A program made the position numbers and the translations under genes. Positions 35,761-43,867 of a stretch of 57,380 nucleotides of DNA are shown here, one piece after another. The stretch is from Nitrospiraceae bacterium (GTDB lineage Bacteria > Nitrospirota > Nitrospiria > Nitrospirales > Nitrospiraceae), in contig DASPUC010000009.1 in NCBI GenBank assembly GCA_035623075.1, positions 1 through 57,380 of the forward strand. The letters are read 5' to 3'. The notes below the pieces were generated by a model. That model searched no databases. It saw only the letters and a list, made by a program, of their open reading frames with translations, and was not told the DNA's origin. The first letter of the stretch is position 1. Each line of letters begins with the position of its first letter.

Positions 35761-38076
35761 ATGATTATGACAACGAATCTAAGCCGACTCTTTCTCATAT
35801 TCATCGTGGCAGCCGGTTTGATGCTGACGAGAACGTCAGGAACGGTTGGTGCGGTCGAGCCCTCTCCCGATACGTTGATGAAGCAGGGACTTCAAGCGTA
35901 TCAGCGGGGGGCGTTTGAGCAGGCGCTTGCTGCGTGGAAACAGGCAGCCGGGCTCTACGAACAAGCCGGCAAAGTCAGGGAACAGAGCCAGGCACTGGTG
36001 CAGGCCGCTCACGCTTCCGAATCCATCGGACAGGTGAGTCAGGCGCTGCAGGAACTGGAAGTGGCATTGGCCCTTGCTCAGCAAACCCAGGATCGCGCAT
36101 GGATCGCCACCGTGCTGGAGAATCTCGGACGCACTTACCTGGCGGCCCGACAGCCGGAGGCAGCGACGCAGCATTTGACACAGGCCTTGGAGATGGCCAC
36201 CGCCGAGGGAAATCCGAGTTTGATTGCCGCAATCCAGAACGACCTCGGCCTTGCCCAGGTTTCCCGGCACCAGGACACCGAGGCATTGGCTTCGTTCACC
36301 GCCAGTGCGCAAGGCGCCATCGCAGCGGGCGAACGGCCGCTGGCCGTCCGCGCGCAAGTCAACGCGGCCCGAGTCTCGCTCAAGTTGGACCAACCGGATG
36401 CCGCACGGAACTGGCTGGATCAGGCCCTCAATGGACTGAAAGACTTCGAGCCGTCGCATGATAAGGCGACCGGTTTAATCCAGCTCGGATTGGGCTACCA
36501 ACAACTCTTGCCGGCAATGGAGACCCTCCATGCGCCTTTGCTCTTGCGCGCGGCCGGCGCCTTTGTGGAAGCAGACACGGTGGCGCGGAAGATCGGAGAC
36601 ACACGGACGCTTTCTTATGCTGAAGGGTATCTCGGCCACCTTTACGAGACCGAACATCGCAACGACGAAGCCCTGCAACTGACGAGACGAGCCGTGTTCA
36701 CCGCTCAGTCGGCCAACGCGCCGGAGTCGCTCTACCGCTGGCAGTGGCAGTTGGGGCGTTTGCTCGCCGCAACCGGGAAATTGGACGAGTCCCTCGCTGC
36801 CTACAACTACGCCATCGAGACGCTGCGTCCCATCCGGATGGAAGTCGCCTCAGCCTTGTCGACCGGCTCTCTCTCCGGAGAAGAATCGGTGCGCTCCCTC
36901 TTCTTTGAGCTGGCCGATCTGTTGCTGCACCGGGCCTCGCTCACGCCGGATGCGAAAGTGGCCGAAGACTACCTGCGCCGCGCGCGCGATGCAATCGAAT
37001 CGTACAAGGCCGCGGAGCTGCGGGATTACTTCCGCGATGAGTGTGTGGATGCGCTCCAGGCAAGGCTCACGAAACTCGACACGGTGTCGCCAACCACAGC
37101 GGTGATTTACCCCATCGTGTTTGCCGATCGGACGGAGCTGCTGGTCAGTCTCCCCACCGGCCTTCAGCGTATCTCTGTTCCCGTCACGGCGCCTGAGCTG
37201 ACAAAAGAAGTCCGCATATTTCGAAAGCTGGTAGAGAAACGGACGACCCGTGAATATCTCCCCCATGCGCAGCAACTCTATGACTGGTTGATTCACCCCC
37301 TTGAATCGGAATTGATACGGCAGAAGATCGAAACTCTCGTGTTCGTCCCCGACGGAGTGCTCCGCACAATCCCCTTCTCCGCCCTGCATAATGGGACCTC
37401 GTTCCTCATCCAGAAGTATGCGGTTACCATGACACCCGGGCTCTACCTGACCGACCCAAGACCGCTAGATCGTGAGAAAATTCGCTTCCTTGCGGGCGGT
37501 CTTACGAAATCGGTCCAGGGTTTTCCTTCCTTGCCCTACGTCGCAGAAGAGATGGATACGGTCCGCTCGCTCTATCAAGCCGACCAATTACTGAACCAGG
37601 ATTTTCGGACCCCTCTCCTGGAACAGGAATTGCGTGAGAGCCGGTATGGGATTCTCCATATCGCCACGCACGGGAAGTTTTCAACCGATGCGAATGACTC
37701 GTTCCTCCTGACGTTCGACGGGAAGCTTACGATGAGCAAACTCGATAGTTTGATTGGACTGTTCAGGTTCCGGCAAGATCCGCTCGAATTGTTGACCTTG
37801 AGCGCCTGTCAAACTGCCGTCGGGGATGATCGAGCCGCTCTGGGCTTGGCTGGCGTGGCGATCAAGGCCGGAGCACGCAGCGCGCTCGCGACGCTCTGGT
37901 TTATCAATGACGAGGCATCGGCTGCGTTGATCGGCGAGTTTTACCGGCAACTGCGCGATCCAGCCATATCGAAAGCGACCGCGCTTCAGCGCGCGCAGCA
38001 AAAACTTCTGGGCGATCGGGTCTATGAACATCCGGCCTATTGGTCGCCGTTTCTGTTGTTGAACAACTGGCTATGA
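35761..38076 (+). CDS. Exported TPR-CHAT caspase-like protease
   Basis: About 771 residues; I take the ATG at 35761 (MIMTTNLSRLFLIF) because a signal peptide follows directly, though in-frame starts at 35731 and 35743 exist. Residues about 40-400 are TPR repeats (KQGLQAYQRGAFEQALAAWK and similar). The C-terminal 300 residues are a CHAT domain with the caspase-like dyad: His in ILHIATHGKF (about residue 637) and Cys in LLTLSACQTAVGD (about residue 683), so the protease is predicted active. Its substrate is unknown; its position between a TPS pair and DUF928 suggests an envelope or secreted role. Its stop overlaps the region leading to the DUF928 gene. Confidence 0.93.
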   Translation: MIMTTNLSRLFLIFIVAAGLMLTRTSGTVGAVEPSPDTLMKQGLQAYQRGAFEQALAAWKQAAGLYEQAGKVREQSQALVQAAHASESIGQVSQALQELEVALALAQQTQDRAWIATVLENLGRTYLAARQPEAATQHLTQALEMATAEGNPSLIAAIQNDLGLAQVSRHQDTEALASFTASAQGAIAAGERPLAVRAQVNAARVSLKLDQPDAARNWLDQALNGLKDFEPSHDKATGLIQLGLGYQQLLPAMETLHAPLLLRAAGAFVEADTVARKIGDTRTLSYAEGYLGHLYETEHRNDEALQLTRRAVFTAQSANAPESLYRWQWQLGRLLAATGKLDESLAAYNYAIETLRPIRMEVASALSTGSLSGEESVRSLFFELADLLLHRASLTPDAKVAEDYLRRARDAIESYKAAELRDYFRDECVDALQARLTKLDTVSPTTAVIYPIVFADRTELLVSLPTGLQRISVPVTAPELTKEVRIFRKLVEKRTTREYLPHAQQLYDWLIHPLESELIRQKIETLVFVPDGVLRTIPFSALHNGTSFLIQKYAVTMTPGLYLTDPRPLDREKIRFLAGGLTKSVQGFPSLPYVAEEMDTVRSLYQADQLLNQDFRTPLLEQELRESRYGILHIATHGKFSTDANDSFLLTFDGKLTMSKLDSLIGLFRFRQDPLELLTLSACQTAVGDDRAALGLAGVAIKAGARSALATLWFINDEASAALIGEFYRQLRDPAISKATALQRAQQKLLGDRVYEHPAYWSPFLLLNNWL

Positions 38077-38141
38077 TTCACCGAATCACTATGCTACCGT
38101 TCGCGCGACATTCTTCGGTTGAGTCTGGCAAGGAGGGCGCC

Positions 38142-38882
38142 GTGAAAACATTCGTGGGGCTCATGCTGATGGTGGGAACCGGCTTGACATTGGTGTGGTC
38201 CGGAAGCGGTCCGATTGACGCCGTGGCAGAGCAGTCGGTCGTGTCACCGGATGATCCCTCGAAACCACTCTATGTCCCGCCTAAGAAGTATGCACCGCGC
38301 GCCCGTGTAGGCGGCGAATTGCGCGGAACGGATGAGAGCGATCCTGAGATCGCAGCCCTAGTGCCCGATCACGTGGCATTGACGGCTAAAAAAACCCCTT
38401 CGCTGAACTGGTATCTTTCAAAACCGACGAAACATCAAATTCGCTTCACGTTCGTCGACAGCCGGATCATCAAACCGATGTATGAGGCCCCTATTTCTAC
38501 GCCAGGAGATGCCGGCATTTATACGATCAACCTCAAAGATTTGGGACTGAACCTGGAGCCGGACGTGCAATACCGGTGGTACGTCTCCGTGGTGCGAGAC
38601 TCCAACTCGCACGCATCGGAGTTGGTAGCAGGTGGTGTGATCGAGCGGTGCGATTTATCCGCGTGTTTCGATCCCGTCCTGACCTGCGACAACCATCAAA
38701 ACGTATTAGACAACGCGCGCCGAGGATTTTGGTACGACGCGATGTCGTGCGTCTGCAGCCTCATCGACAAGAACCCCGGTGACCCGGGCTTGCGAAGAAT
38801 TCGCGCTCACCTGCTGAAGGAGGTTGGCCTTCATGGAGTAGCGGAGTGGGACCTTCGAATGATCCAATCCGCGCTTCACTAA
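38142..38882 (+). CDS. DUF928 protein
   Basis: 246 residues from GTG 38142, chosen because AGGAGG lies five bases upstream and a signal peptide (VKTFVGLMLMVGTGLTLVWS) follows; an ATG at 38073 overlapping the CHAT stop is also in frame. DUF928 features: LYVPPKKYAPRARVGGELRGT, the ALVPDHVALTAKKTPSLNWYL block, FTFVDSR and LEPDVQYRWYVSVVRDSN ending VIERCDL. DUF928 proteins are frequent beside CHAT proteins in cyanobacteria, function unknown. The four Cys near the C-terminus could form disulfides in the periplasm. Confidence 0.85.
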   Translation: MKTFVGLMLMVGTGLTLVWSGSGPIDAVAEQSVVSPDDPSKPLYVPPKKYAPRARVGGELRGTDESDPEIAALVPDHVALTAKKTPSLNWYLSKPTKHQIRFTFVDSRIIKPMYEAPISTPGDAGIYTINLKDLGLNLEPDVQYRWYVSVVRDSNSHASELVAGGVIERCDLSACFDPVLTCDNHQNVLDNARRGFWYDAMSCVCSLIDKNPGDPGLRRIRAHLLKEVGLHGVAEWDLRMIQSALH

Positions 38883-39246
38883 TTGCTGTGCTGACAGCAG
38901 TCAGTTGGTTTGCTGTGCTCGCTTCCCTTGATCCGCAGATCAGCCGGCCATCTTGCTGACCTGATTCATTCCTACAAACGTGGGTCCAAAGGCGCTTTGC
39001 ACGGTCCGGCCGGGGTTAATCAATTCCGATCCACCACGAATCTATTTCGATTCATCAAAACCCATCCTATCTCTCTCCATCGCAATTCCTTATCTCATAT
39101 TATTGGCGTGGGAACTTCTATTTGCGCGACGTTTTGGGCAGATGGCGGGTCGACACGAACTGGCATACGCTTTGCTGATCTCTTATGCGTGGACGCCCTC
39201 GCAATCCCGTGGGTATTCATTGGGCGTAGAGAGAGGGAGGGACCCG
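38883..39246. other. Gap without a recognised gene
   Basis: An open frame runs into the small membrane protein gene from 38980, but its first 89 codons have no ribosome binding site and no recognisable sequence. I see nothing else here. Confidence 0.5.
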
Positions 39247-39399
39247 ATGACTCAGGAGCTGATTCTTGGAGCGCTGCTCATTGGGATCATAGGGCTGATT
39301 TGGGCCTTAACGTGTGCGATCGTTGGTGAGGATCACCGTACGGACACTACTCGCGAAGACAAGCCCATGATTGCGCCTGCTGAATCCCGGCGGGTTTGA
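39247..39399 (+). CDS. Small single-pass membrane protein (50 residues)
   Basis: ATG 39247 has a strong GGGAGGG ribosome binding site. The product is one membrane helix (LILGALLIGIIGLIWALTCAIV) followed by a polar tail (GEDHRTDTTREDKPMIAPAESRRV). The helix is preceded by only three residues, so an N-out or signal-anchor orientation is possible. No family recognised. It precedes the ribbon-helix-helix gene by 64 bases. Confidence 0.6.
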   Translation: MTQELILGALLIGIIGLIWALTCAIVGEDHRTDTTREDKPMIAPAESRRV

Positions 39400-39463
39400 G
39401 GGCACCGTGCTTCTGCCGCGGGTAAGAAAACCTAACACCAAAACCTGAGTACAAAAGACTTGT

Positions 39464-39802
39464 ATGCCTGATACCATTCCATCCAACAACGGCGTTCATG
39501 GGACTGGACTTCCGCAGTCGCCACTTCCTCGCACTCAGCCTGCGAGACAACGAGTGACCGTGTCCCTTCCCACGCCATTAGTGGAGCGACTTCGCAATGC
39601 AGTGTATTGGACGGGGCACTACACCCTTGCGCAAACCATCGTGGATTCGCTTGAAGATACCCTGACCGCCATGGAGCACGCCAACGGGGGGCCTTTTCCC
39701 GGACGGCTGGCTCCTCTCAAATCAGGGAGACGTCCCCGCAAGCCCCCACCTTCCCACCTCATTGCGACCGAATCTTCCTCCGGGGCCTGCGTCGCCAGTT
39801 GA
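39464..39802 (+). CDS. Ribbon-helix-helix (Arc/CopG-like) protein
   Basis: 112 residues. Residues about 30-70 (RVTVSLPTPLVERLRNAVYW and TLAQTIVDSLEDTLTAME) match the RHH pattern: a short strand with alternating polar residues that contacts DNA, then two helices. The N-terminal 28 residues are Pro/Asn-rich and the C-terminal 35 basic and Pro-rich (LKSGRRPRKPPP). Such proteins are plasmid-type or antitoxin-type repressors, but no toxin gene is adjacent. It may regulate the sensory cluster that follows. Confidence 0.65.
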   Translation: MPDTIPSNNGVHGTGLPQSPLPRTQPARQRVTVSLPTPLVERLRNAVYWTGHYTLAQTIVDSLEDTLTAMEHANGGPFPGRLAPLKSGRRPRKPPPSHLIATESSSGACVAS

Positions 39803-39976
39803 CCGCTCGCGCACCTATCGAGCGGTCTCTGCTCGCACTCAGAGTGGAGACACTGTCTTGTATTTCGAACATTTTCACGAGTAGGCTTTTATGCGGGCGT
39901 TCATAACCAGCATATCTTTTGCAGTATTTGCGGGTGTCCTTGCCGACTCTCGGCTTCTCAGCTGTGGAGGGCACCC

Positions 39977-40498
39977 GTGGCACAACACCGACCGTCTGGA
40001 CATGCATGTCGTTCGGCCGCGTTGATTGCGGTGTTGTTCACCACTACACCACACTCGGGTCACACCGATGAATCGGTCATGCCGCCGGACCATATGCTCA
40101 GCGACGAGTTGAAGCTGCTCAAGGAAGAGCAGCCCTTCTCCCCGTCGTCTTCAGAACCCTACGTGATGACCGAGGATGACATCAGGGAGTCCGGGGCTGC
40201 GGATCTTCCGGAGTTGTTTCGGAAAATCCTTGGAGTTGACGGTCCACAGACGGGCAGAACGGACAGCGACCGCCGCACTCGTTCCGACAGTCAACGCATT
40301 GCCAACAGCTTCCTCGTTGAGGTGGATGGACACCCGACGTACGCCGATGCATCCGATTCTCTCACGTGGGTGAATATTCCCGTGACCTTGCCCGAAATCA
40401 AACGACTTGAATTGTGGAAGGAGTCGGCCTCTTCCCCTCATGGAACGATCGAGTATCGCATCGTGCTGAAGATCACGACAAAGACGCCGGGGAAGTGA
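39977..40498 (+). CDS. Secreted TonB-dependent-receptor plug-domain-only protein
   Basis: 173 residues from GTG 39977 with GGAGGG upstream and an N-terminal signal-like segment (SAALIAVLFTT). Residues about 60-170 match the plug domain of TonB-dependent receptors: VMTEDDIRESGAADLPELFRKILGVDG, then SFLVEVDGHPTYADASDSLTWVNIPVTLPEIKRLELWKESASSPHGTIEYRIVLKITTK. The stop comes at the end of the plug, so the 22-strand barrel is absent. In TonB-linked signalling the plug binds ligand; here it may be a free periplasmic sensor. It is 15 bases upstream of the REC-PAS gene. Confidence 0.75.
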   Translation: MAQHRPSGHACRSAALIAVLFTTTPHSGHTDESVMPPDHMLSDELKLLKEEQPFSPSSSEPYVMTEDDIRESGAADLPELFRKILGVDGPQTGRTDSDRRTRSDSQRIANSFLVEVDGHPTYADASDSLTWVNIPVTLPEIKRLELWKESASSPHGTIEYRIVLKITTKTPGK

Positions 40499-40513
40499 GG
40501 CCGGGAGGAAATT

Positions 40514-42838
40514 ATGGCTGTTTCAACGTCACAGCATACGGTCCTCGTGGTGGAGGATACCCAGGACATCGTGATGGGTTTAAAGGATTTCCTCGAACAT
40601 GACGGCTACGCCGTCACCGTGGCCAGCACTTGTGCGAGCGCTATCGAGCACGTCCGGACACGACACCTGAACGCCATCCTGCTGGACTTAACGTTGCCGG
40701 ATGGAGACGGAATCGAGGTCATGAAGGCGGCGCACAGTCTGGACCCCAACCTCCCTGTCATTATCGTCACTGCCAATACCTCCCCTGACAAAACCGTCGG
40801 CTCCTTGACCCGTGGGGCGTTTAATTACTTGATCAAACCCTACAATAAGGAAGAGCTCCGGCAAACCCTTCGGCGCGCCATCGGCGTCAAAGAACTTGCC
40901 GTCAAGGTAGAACGTGTGCAGCACCTCCTCACGGAGAGTGAAGATCGCTTCCGCTCGCTGGTGGAGTCGGCAACGGACGCCATCATCGTGGCTGATGGGC
41001 GCGGGAAGATTATCTCCTGGAATCGATCTGCTTCCGTACTGTTCGGGCGTACGAGCGAAGAAGCCATCGGACAGCCGCTGACCATCCTCATGCCGCAACG
41101 GTACCGGGACGCGCACGAGCGCGGCCTTGCTCGTATGGCGTCAACGGGAAAGGGTCGGGTGATGGGATCTGTCGTCGAGCTGCATGGGCTCAAACAGGAC
41201 GGAACAGAATTTCCTATCGAGCTCTCCCTGGCCACCTGGAAAAATTCGGAAAGTACATACTACAGCGGGATCATCCGAGACATCTCTGAGCGAAAGAAGG
41301 TCGAGCGCGTGTTGCAAGACAGTCAGGAGCGCTTTCGACAGCTGGCCGAACACATCGGAGAAGTTCTCTGGATGACCGACCCGACAAAGCAGCAGATGCT
41401 CTATATCAGTTCGGGGTATGAGAGGATCTGGGGACGATCCTGCGAGAGTCTGTATGCCTCGCCCCAATCGTGGCTCGACTCGATCCACCCCGAAGACCGT
41501 CCCCGTATCCTCGAAGCAGCTACCCGTAAGCAAGTGGACGGAACCTATGATGAACAGTATCGCATCATGCGACCGGATGGAACGATCCGGTGGATTTCTG
41601 ATCGGGCGTTTCCGATCCGCGATGCCTCCGGAGCCGTTTACCGCATCGTCGGGTTTGCCGAAGATATCACCGACCATAAACGCACTCAGGAATCCTTGCG
41701 CGCCAGCGAAGAACGCCTGGAGTTCGTGATTCAAGGGTCCAGCGATGGCTTCTGGGATGGAAGAATCCGTCCAAACGAACCGTGGAACTCTCCGCGCACC
41801 CCGGTGTGGTGGTCGCCTCGTGTCAAAGCCATGCTGGGCTATACCGATGAGGAGTTTCCCGACGTTTTGGAGAGCTGGAAGTCTCGGCTCCACCCTGAGG
41901 ATGTCGATCGCGTCTTTGCCGCCCTCGCAGCCCATATTCACCGTCGTGTCCCCTATGATGTGGAGTACCGGCTCCTCACCAAGGCCGGAGAGTACGAATG
42001 GTTCCGCGCCCGAGGCCAGGCCGTCTGGAACGAAACCGGCCGGCTTGTCCGCCTGTCCGGTTCTCTCCAGTGCGTGACGGATCGCAGGCTCGCCGAGGAG
42101 ACACTTCAGCGGCACCAACAACTCCTGCGGGACGTGATCGACAACACGACCGCCGTGATCTACGTGAAAGACGCCGACGGCCGGTACGTCCTCACAAATC
42201 GCCGGTTTGGGCAGCTATTCAACCTCACGACGGACCAGATCATCGGCCGTACTGATTATGATCTTTTCCCAAAAGATTTCGCCGATGCGTTCCGTGCCAA
42301 CGATGTCAAGGTGTTGGAACAGAACGCCACTGTGGAATATGAGGAATACGCGCCTCATCCGGATGGTCCTCACGCCTACATCTCAATCAAATTTCCGCTC
42401 TGTGCCCGTACCGGCAAACCCTATGCGACCTGCGGCATCTCTACCGACATTACCGAACGAAAACGCATCGAAGACCAACTGCGCTCCAATGACGCGCGAG
42501 CCCGCCTTGCTTTGGCCACTGGATCGGGAGGCATTTGGGACTGGGATCTTCACTCCGACCAGCTCTTTTGGTCGCCAGAGGTCGACACATTACTCGGGAT
42601 CACGCCCGGCTCGTTCAGTGGCACTGAGCGAGACTGGATTTCGCTCGTCCATCCGGACGATCGTCAAGCGATCCGGCTCGTCAAGCGTCGAGTATCGGAG
42701 CGACACCGCACCGAGGTGTGTTTCGACCACCGCGTCCTGTGGCCGGACGGTACCATTCATCGACTCACGTGGTCTGGCCACATTGTTCGCGATCAGAGAG
42801 GGGAACCAGTGCGCATCTTAGGAACTGTCCGTGAATAG
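40514..42838 (+). CDS. Response regulator with five PAS domains and no output domain
   Basis: 774 residues with GGGAGG upstream. Residues 1-125 are a receiver (acceptor Asp in ILLDLTLPDGDG). Five PAS/PAC units follow, starting near residues 136 (ESEDRFRSLVESATDAIIVAD), 271, 390, 530 and 655 (RARLALATGSGGIWDWDLHSD), the last four with the typical PAC ending ITERKR or DITDHKR. The protein stops at RILGTVRE, exactly where a PAC normally continues into a kinase or GGDEF domain, so it has neither kinase nor DNA-binding nor cyclase output. It may be a truncated kinase or an adapter for the histidine kinase encoded downstream. Confidence 0.9.
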   Translation: MAVSTSQHTVLVVEDTQDIVMGLKDFLEHDGYAVTVASTCASAIEHVRTRHLNAILLDLTLPDGDGIEVMKAAHSLDPNLPVIIVTANTSPDKTVGSLTRGAFNYLIKPYNKEELRQTLRRAIGVKELAVKVERVQHLLTESEDRFRSLVESATDAIIVADGRGKIISWNRSASVLFGRTSEEAIGQPLTILMPQRYRDAHERGLARMASTGKGRVMGSVVELHGLKQDGTEFPIELSLATWKNSESTYYSGIIRDISERKKVERVLQDSQERFRQLAEHIGEVLWMTDPTKQQMLYISSGYERIWGRSCESLYASPQSWLDSIHPEDRPRILEAATRKQVDGTYDEQYRIMRPDGTIRWISDRAFPIRDASGAVYRIVGFAEDITDHKRTQESLRASEERLEFVIQGSSDGFWDGRIRPNEPWNSPRTPVWWSPRVKAMLGYTDEEFPDVLESWKSRLHPEDVDRVFAALAAHIHRRVPYDVEYRLLTKAGEYEWFRARGQAVWNETGRLVRLSGSLQCVTDRRLAEETLQRHQQLLRDVIDNTTAVIYVKDADGRYVLTNRRFGQLFNLTTDQIIGRTDYDLFPKDFADAFRANDVKVLEQNATVEYEEYAPHPDGPHAYISIKFPLCARTGKPYATCGISTDITERKRIEDQLRSNDARARLALATGSGGIWDWDLHSDQLFWSPEVDTLLGITPGSFSGTERDWISLVHPDDRQAIRLVKRRVSERHRTEVCFDHRVLWPDGTIHRLTWSGHIVRDQRGEPVRILGTVRE

Positions 42839-42898
42839 ACGAAACGCAGTGGAAGACGAGTGTCACCACGACCTTGCGGTGTGACGGGTCCAACGGGC

Positions 42899-43867
42899 AT
42901 GAGAATATTTGACCACACCGGCAGAGTCTTCAACGTGCGGCTGAGGGCCATCGCCCCGTCCATCCTTGGACTGACAGCCCTGCTCTGCTCGCTGAGCCTC
43001 TGTGTTTCCTTCGCCGCTGCCGCAGACATTGCCATCCTGAAATCTTCCGAGATCGCCGCCTACGACGATGCCGTCAAGGGATTCTTGGCGACAGCTCCTA
43101 CTGGAGCGACCTATACGGAATACAATCTCCGAGGGGATTTGGACCTCGGAAAGAAACTGGCCAAGAAGATTCGCGCCTCTGATACCTCCTTGGTCGTGGC
43201 GGTCGGTCTGAAAGCGGCCCTGACGGCAAAGCAGGAAATCAGCGACATCCCTATCATCTTCATGATGGTCTTGGACCCGCAGAAGCATCAGCTGAACGGC
43301 GCCAACATGACCGGCACGTTGTTGGAGATTCCGGCCGACCGTCAGCTTAAACTGCTCCGTACTTTCCTGCCGACCAAGCATCGGCTCGGCGTCCTGTATG
43401 ACCCCAATAAAACCTCCGCCCGAATCAAGGATGCGGAGCCCCATGCCGCCGCGAACGACTTTCAACTGCAAGGTTTTCCGGTCGCGAGCGAGAAAGACGT
43501 CCCGCAACAATTGCATGCCCTTCTCGCGACGGGTGAGGCGCTCTGGCTTCTGCCCGACTCCACGGTGTTGACGGACGAGTCGATCCGCTTCATCCTCGAG
43601 TCGGCATTGGCCCAGCGCGTACCTGTGATTGGATTCTCACCGGAGTTTACGCGTCTCGGCGCCCTGCTCAGCCTCTCCGTCAACTACGGCGAGGTTGGTC
43701 GCGAGACAGGGCTGTTGGCCAAGCGCATTCTTGATGGTGAGCGGATCATGCCGCTCAAACCCGTACCGGTCGAACGGGTGAAGATCACCGTCAATCTCAA
43801 GACCGCGCGATATCTGGGCATCATGTTCCCGAAGGAGCTGAACAGCATCATTGATGAAACGTATTAA
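42899..43867 (+). CDS. ABC_sub_bind periplasmic ligand-binding protein
   Basis: 322 residues from ATG 42899 (MRIFDHTGRV) with a signal peptide ending near SFAAA; the frame is open upstream without a start signal. The PF04392-type fold shows as DIAILKSSEIAAYDDAVKGF, PIIFMMVLDPQKHQL, HRLGVLYDPNKTSARI, ALWLLPDSTVLTDESIRFIL and PVIGFSPEFTRLGALLSLSVNYGEVGRETG. Such proteins usually feed an ABC transporter, but none is encoded nearby; a histidine kinase overlaps it, so a ligand-binding role in signalling is likely. Its stop overlaps the kinase start. Confidence 0.88.
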   Translation: MRIFDHTGRVFNVRLRAIAPSILGLTALLCSLSLCVSFAAAADIAILKSSEIAAYDDAVKGFLATAPTGATYTEYNLRGDLDLGKKLAKKIRASDTSLVVAVGLKAALTAKQEISDIPIIFMMVLDPQKHQLNGANMTGTLLEIPADRQLKLLRTFLPTKHRLGVLYDPNKTSARIKDAEPHAAANDFQLQGFPVASEKDVPQQLHALLATGEALWLLPDSTVLTDESIRFILESALAQRVPVIGFSPEFTRLGALLSLSVNYGEVGRETGLLAKRILDGERIMPLKPVPVERVKITVNLKTARYLGIMFPKELNSIIDETY

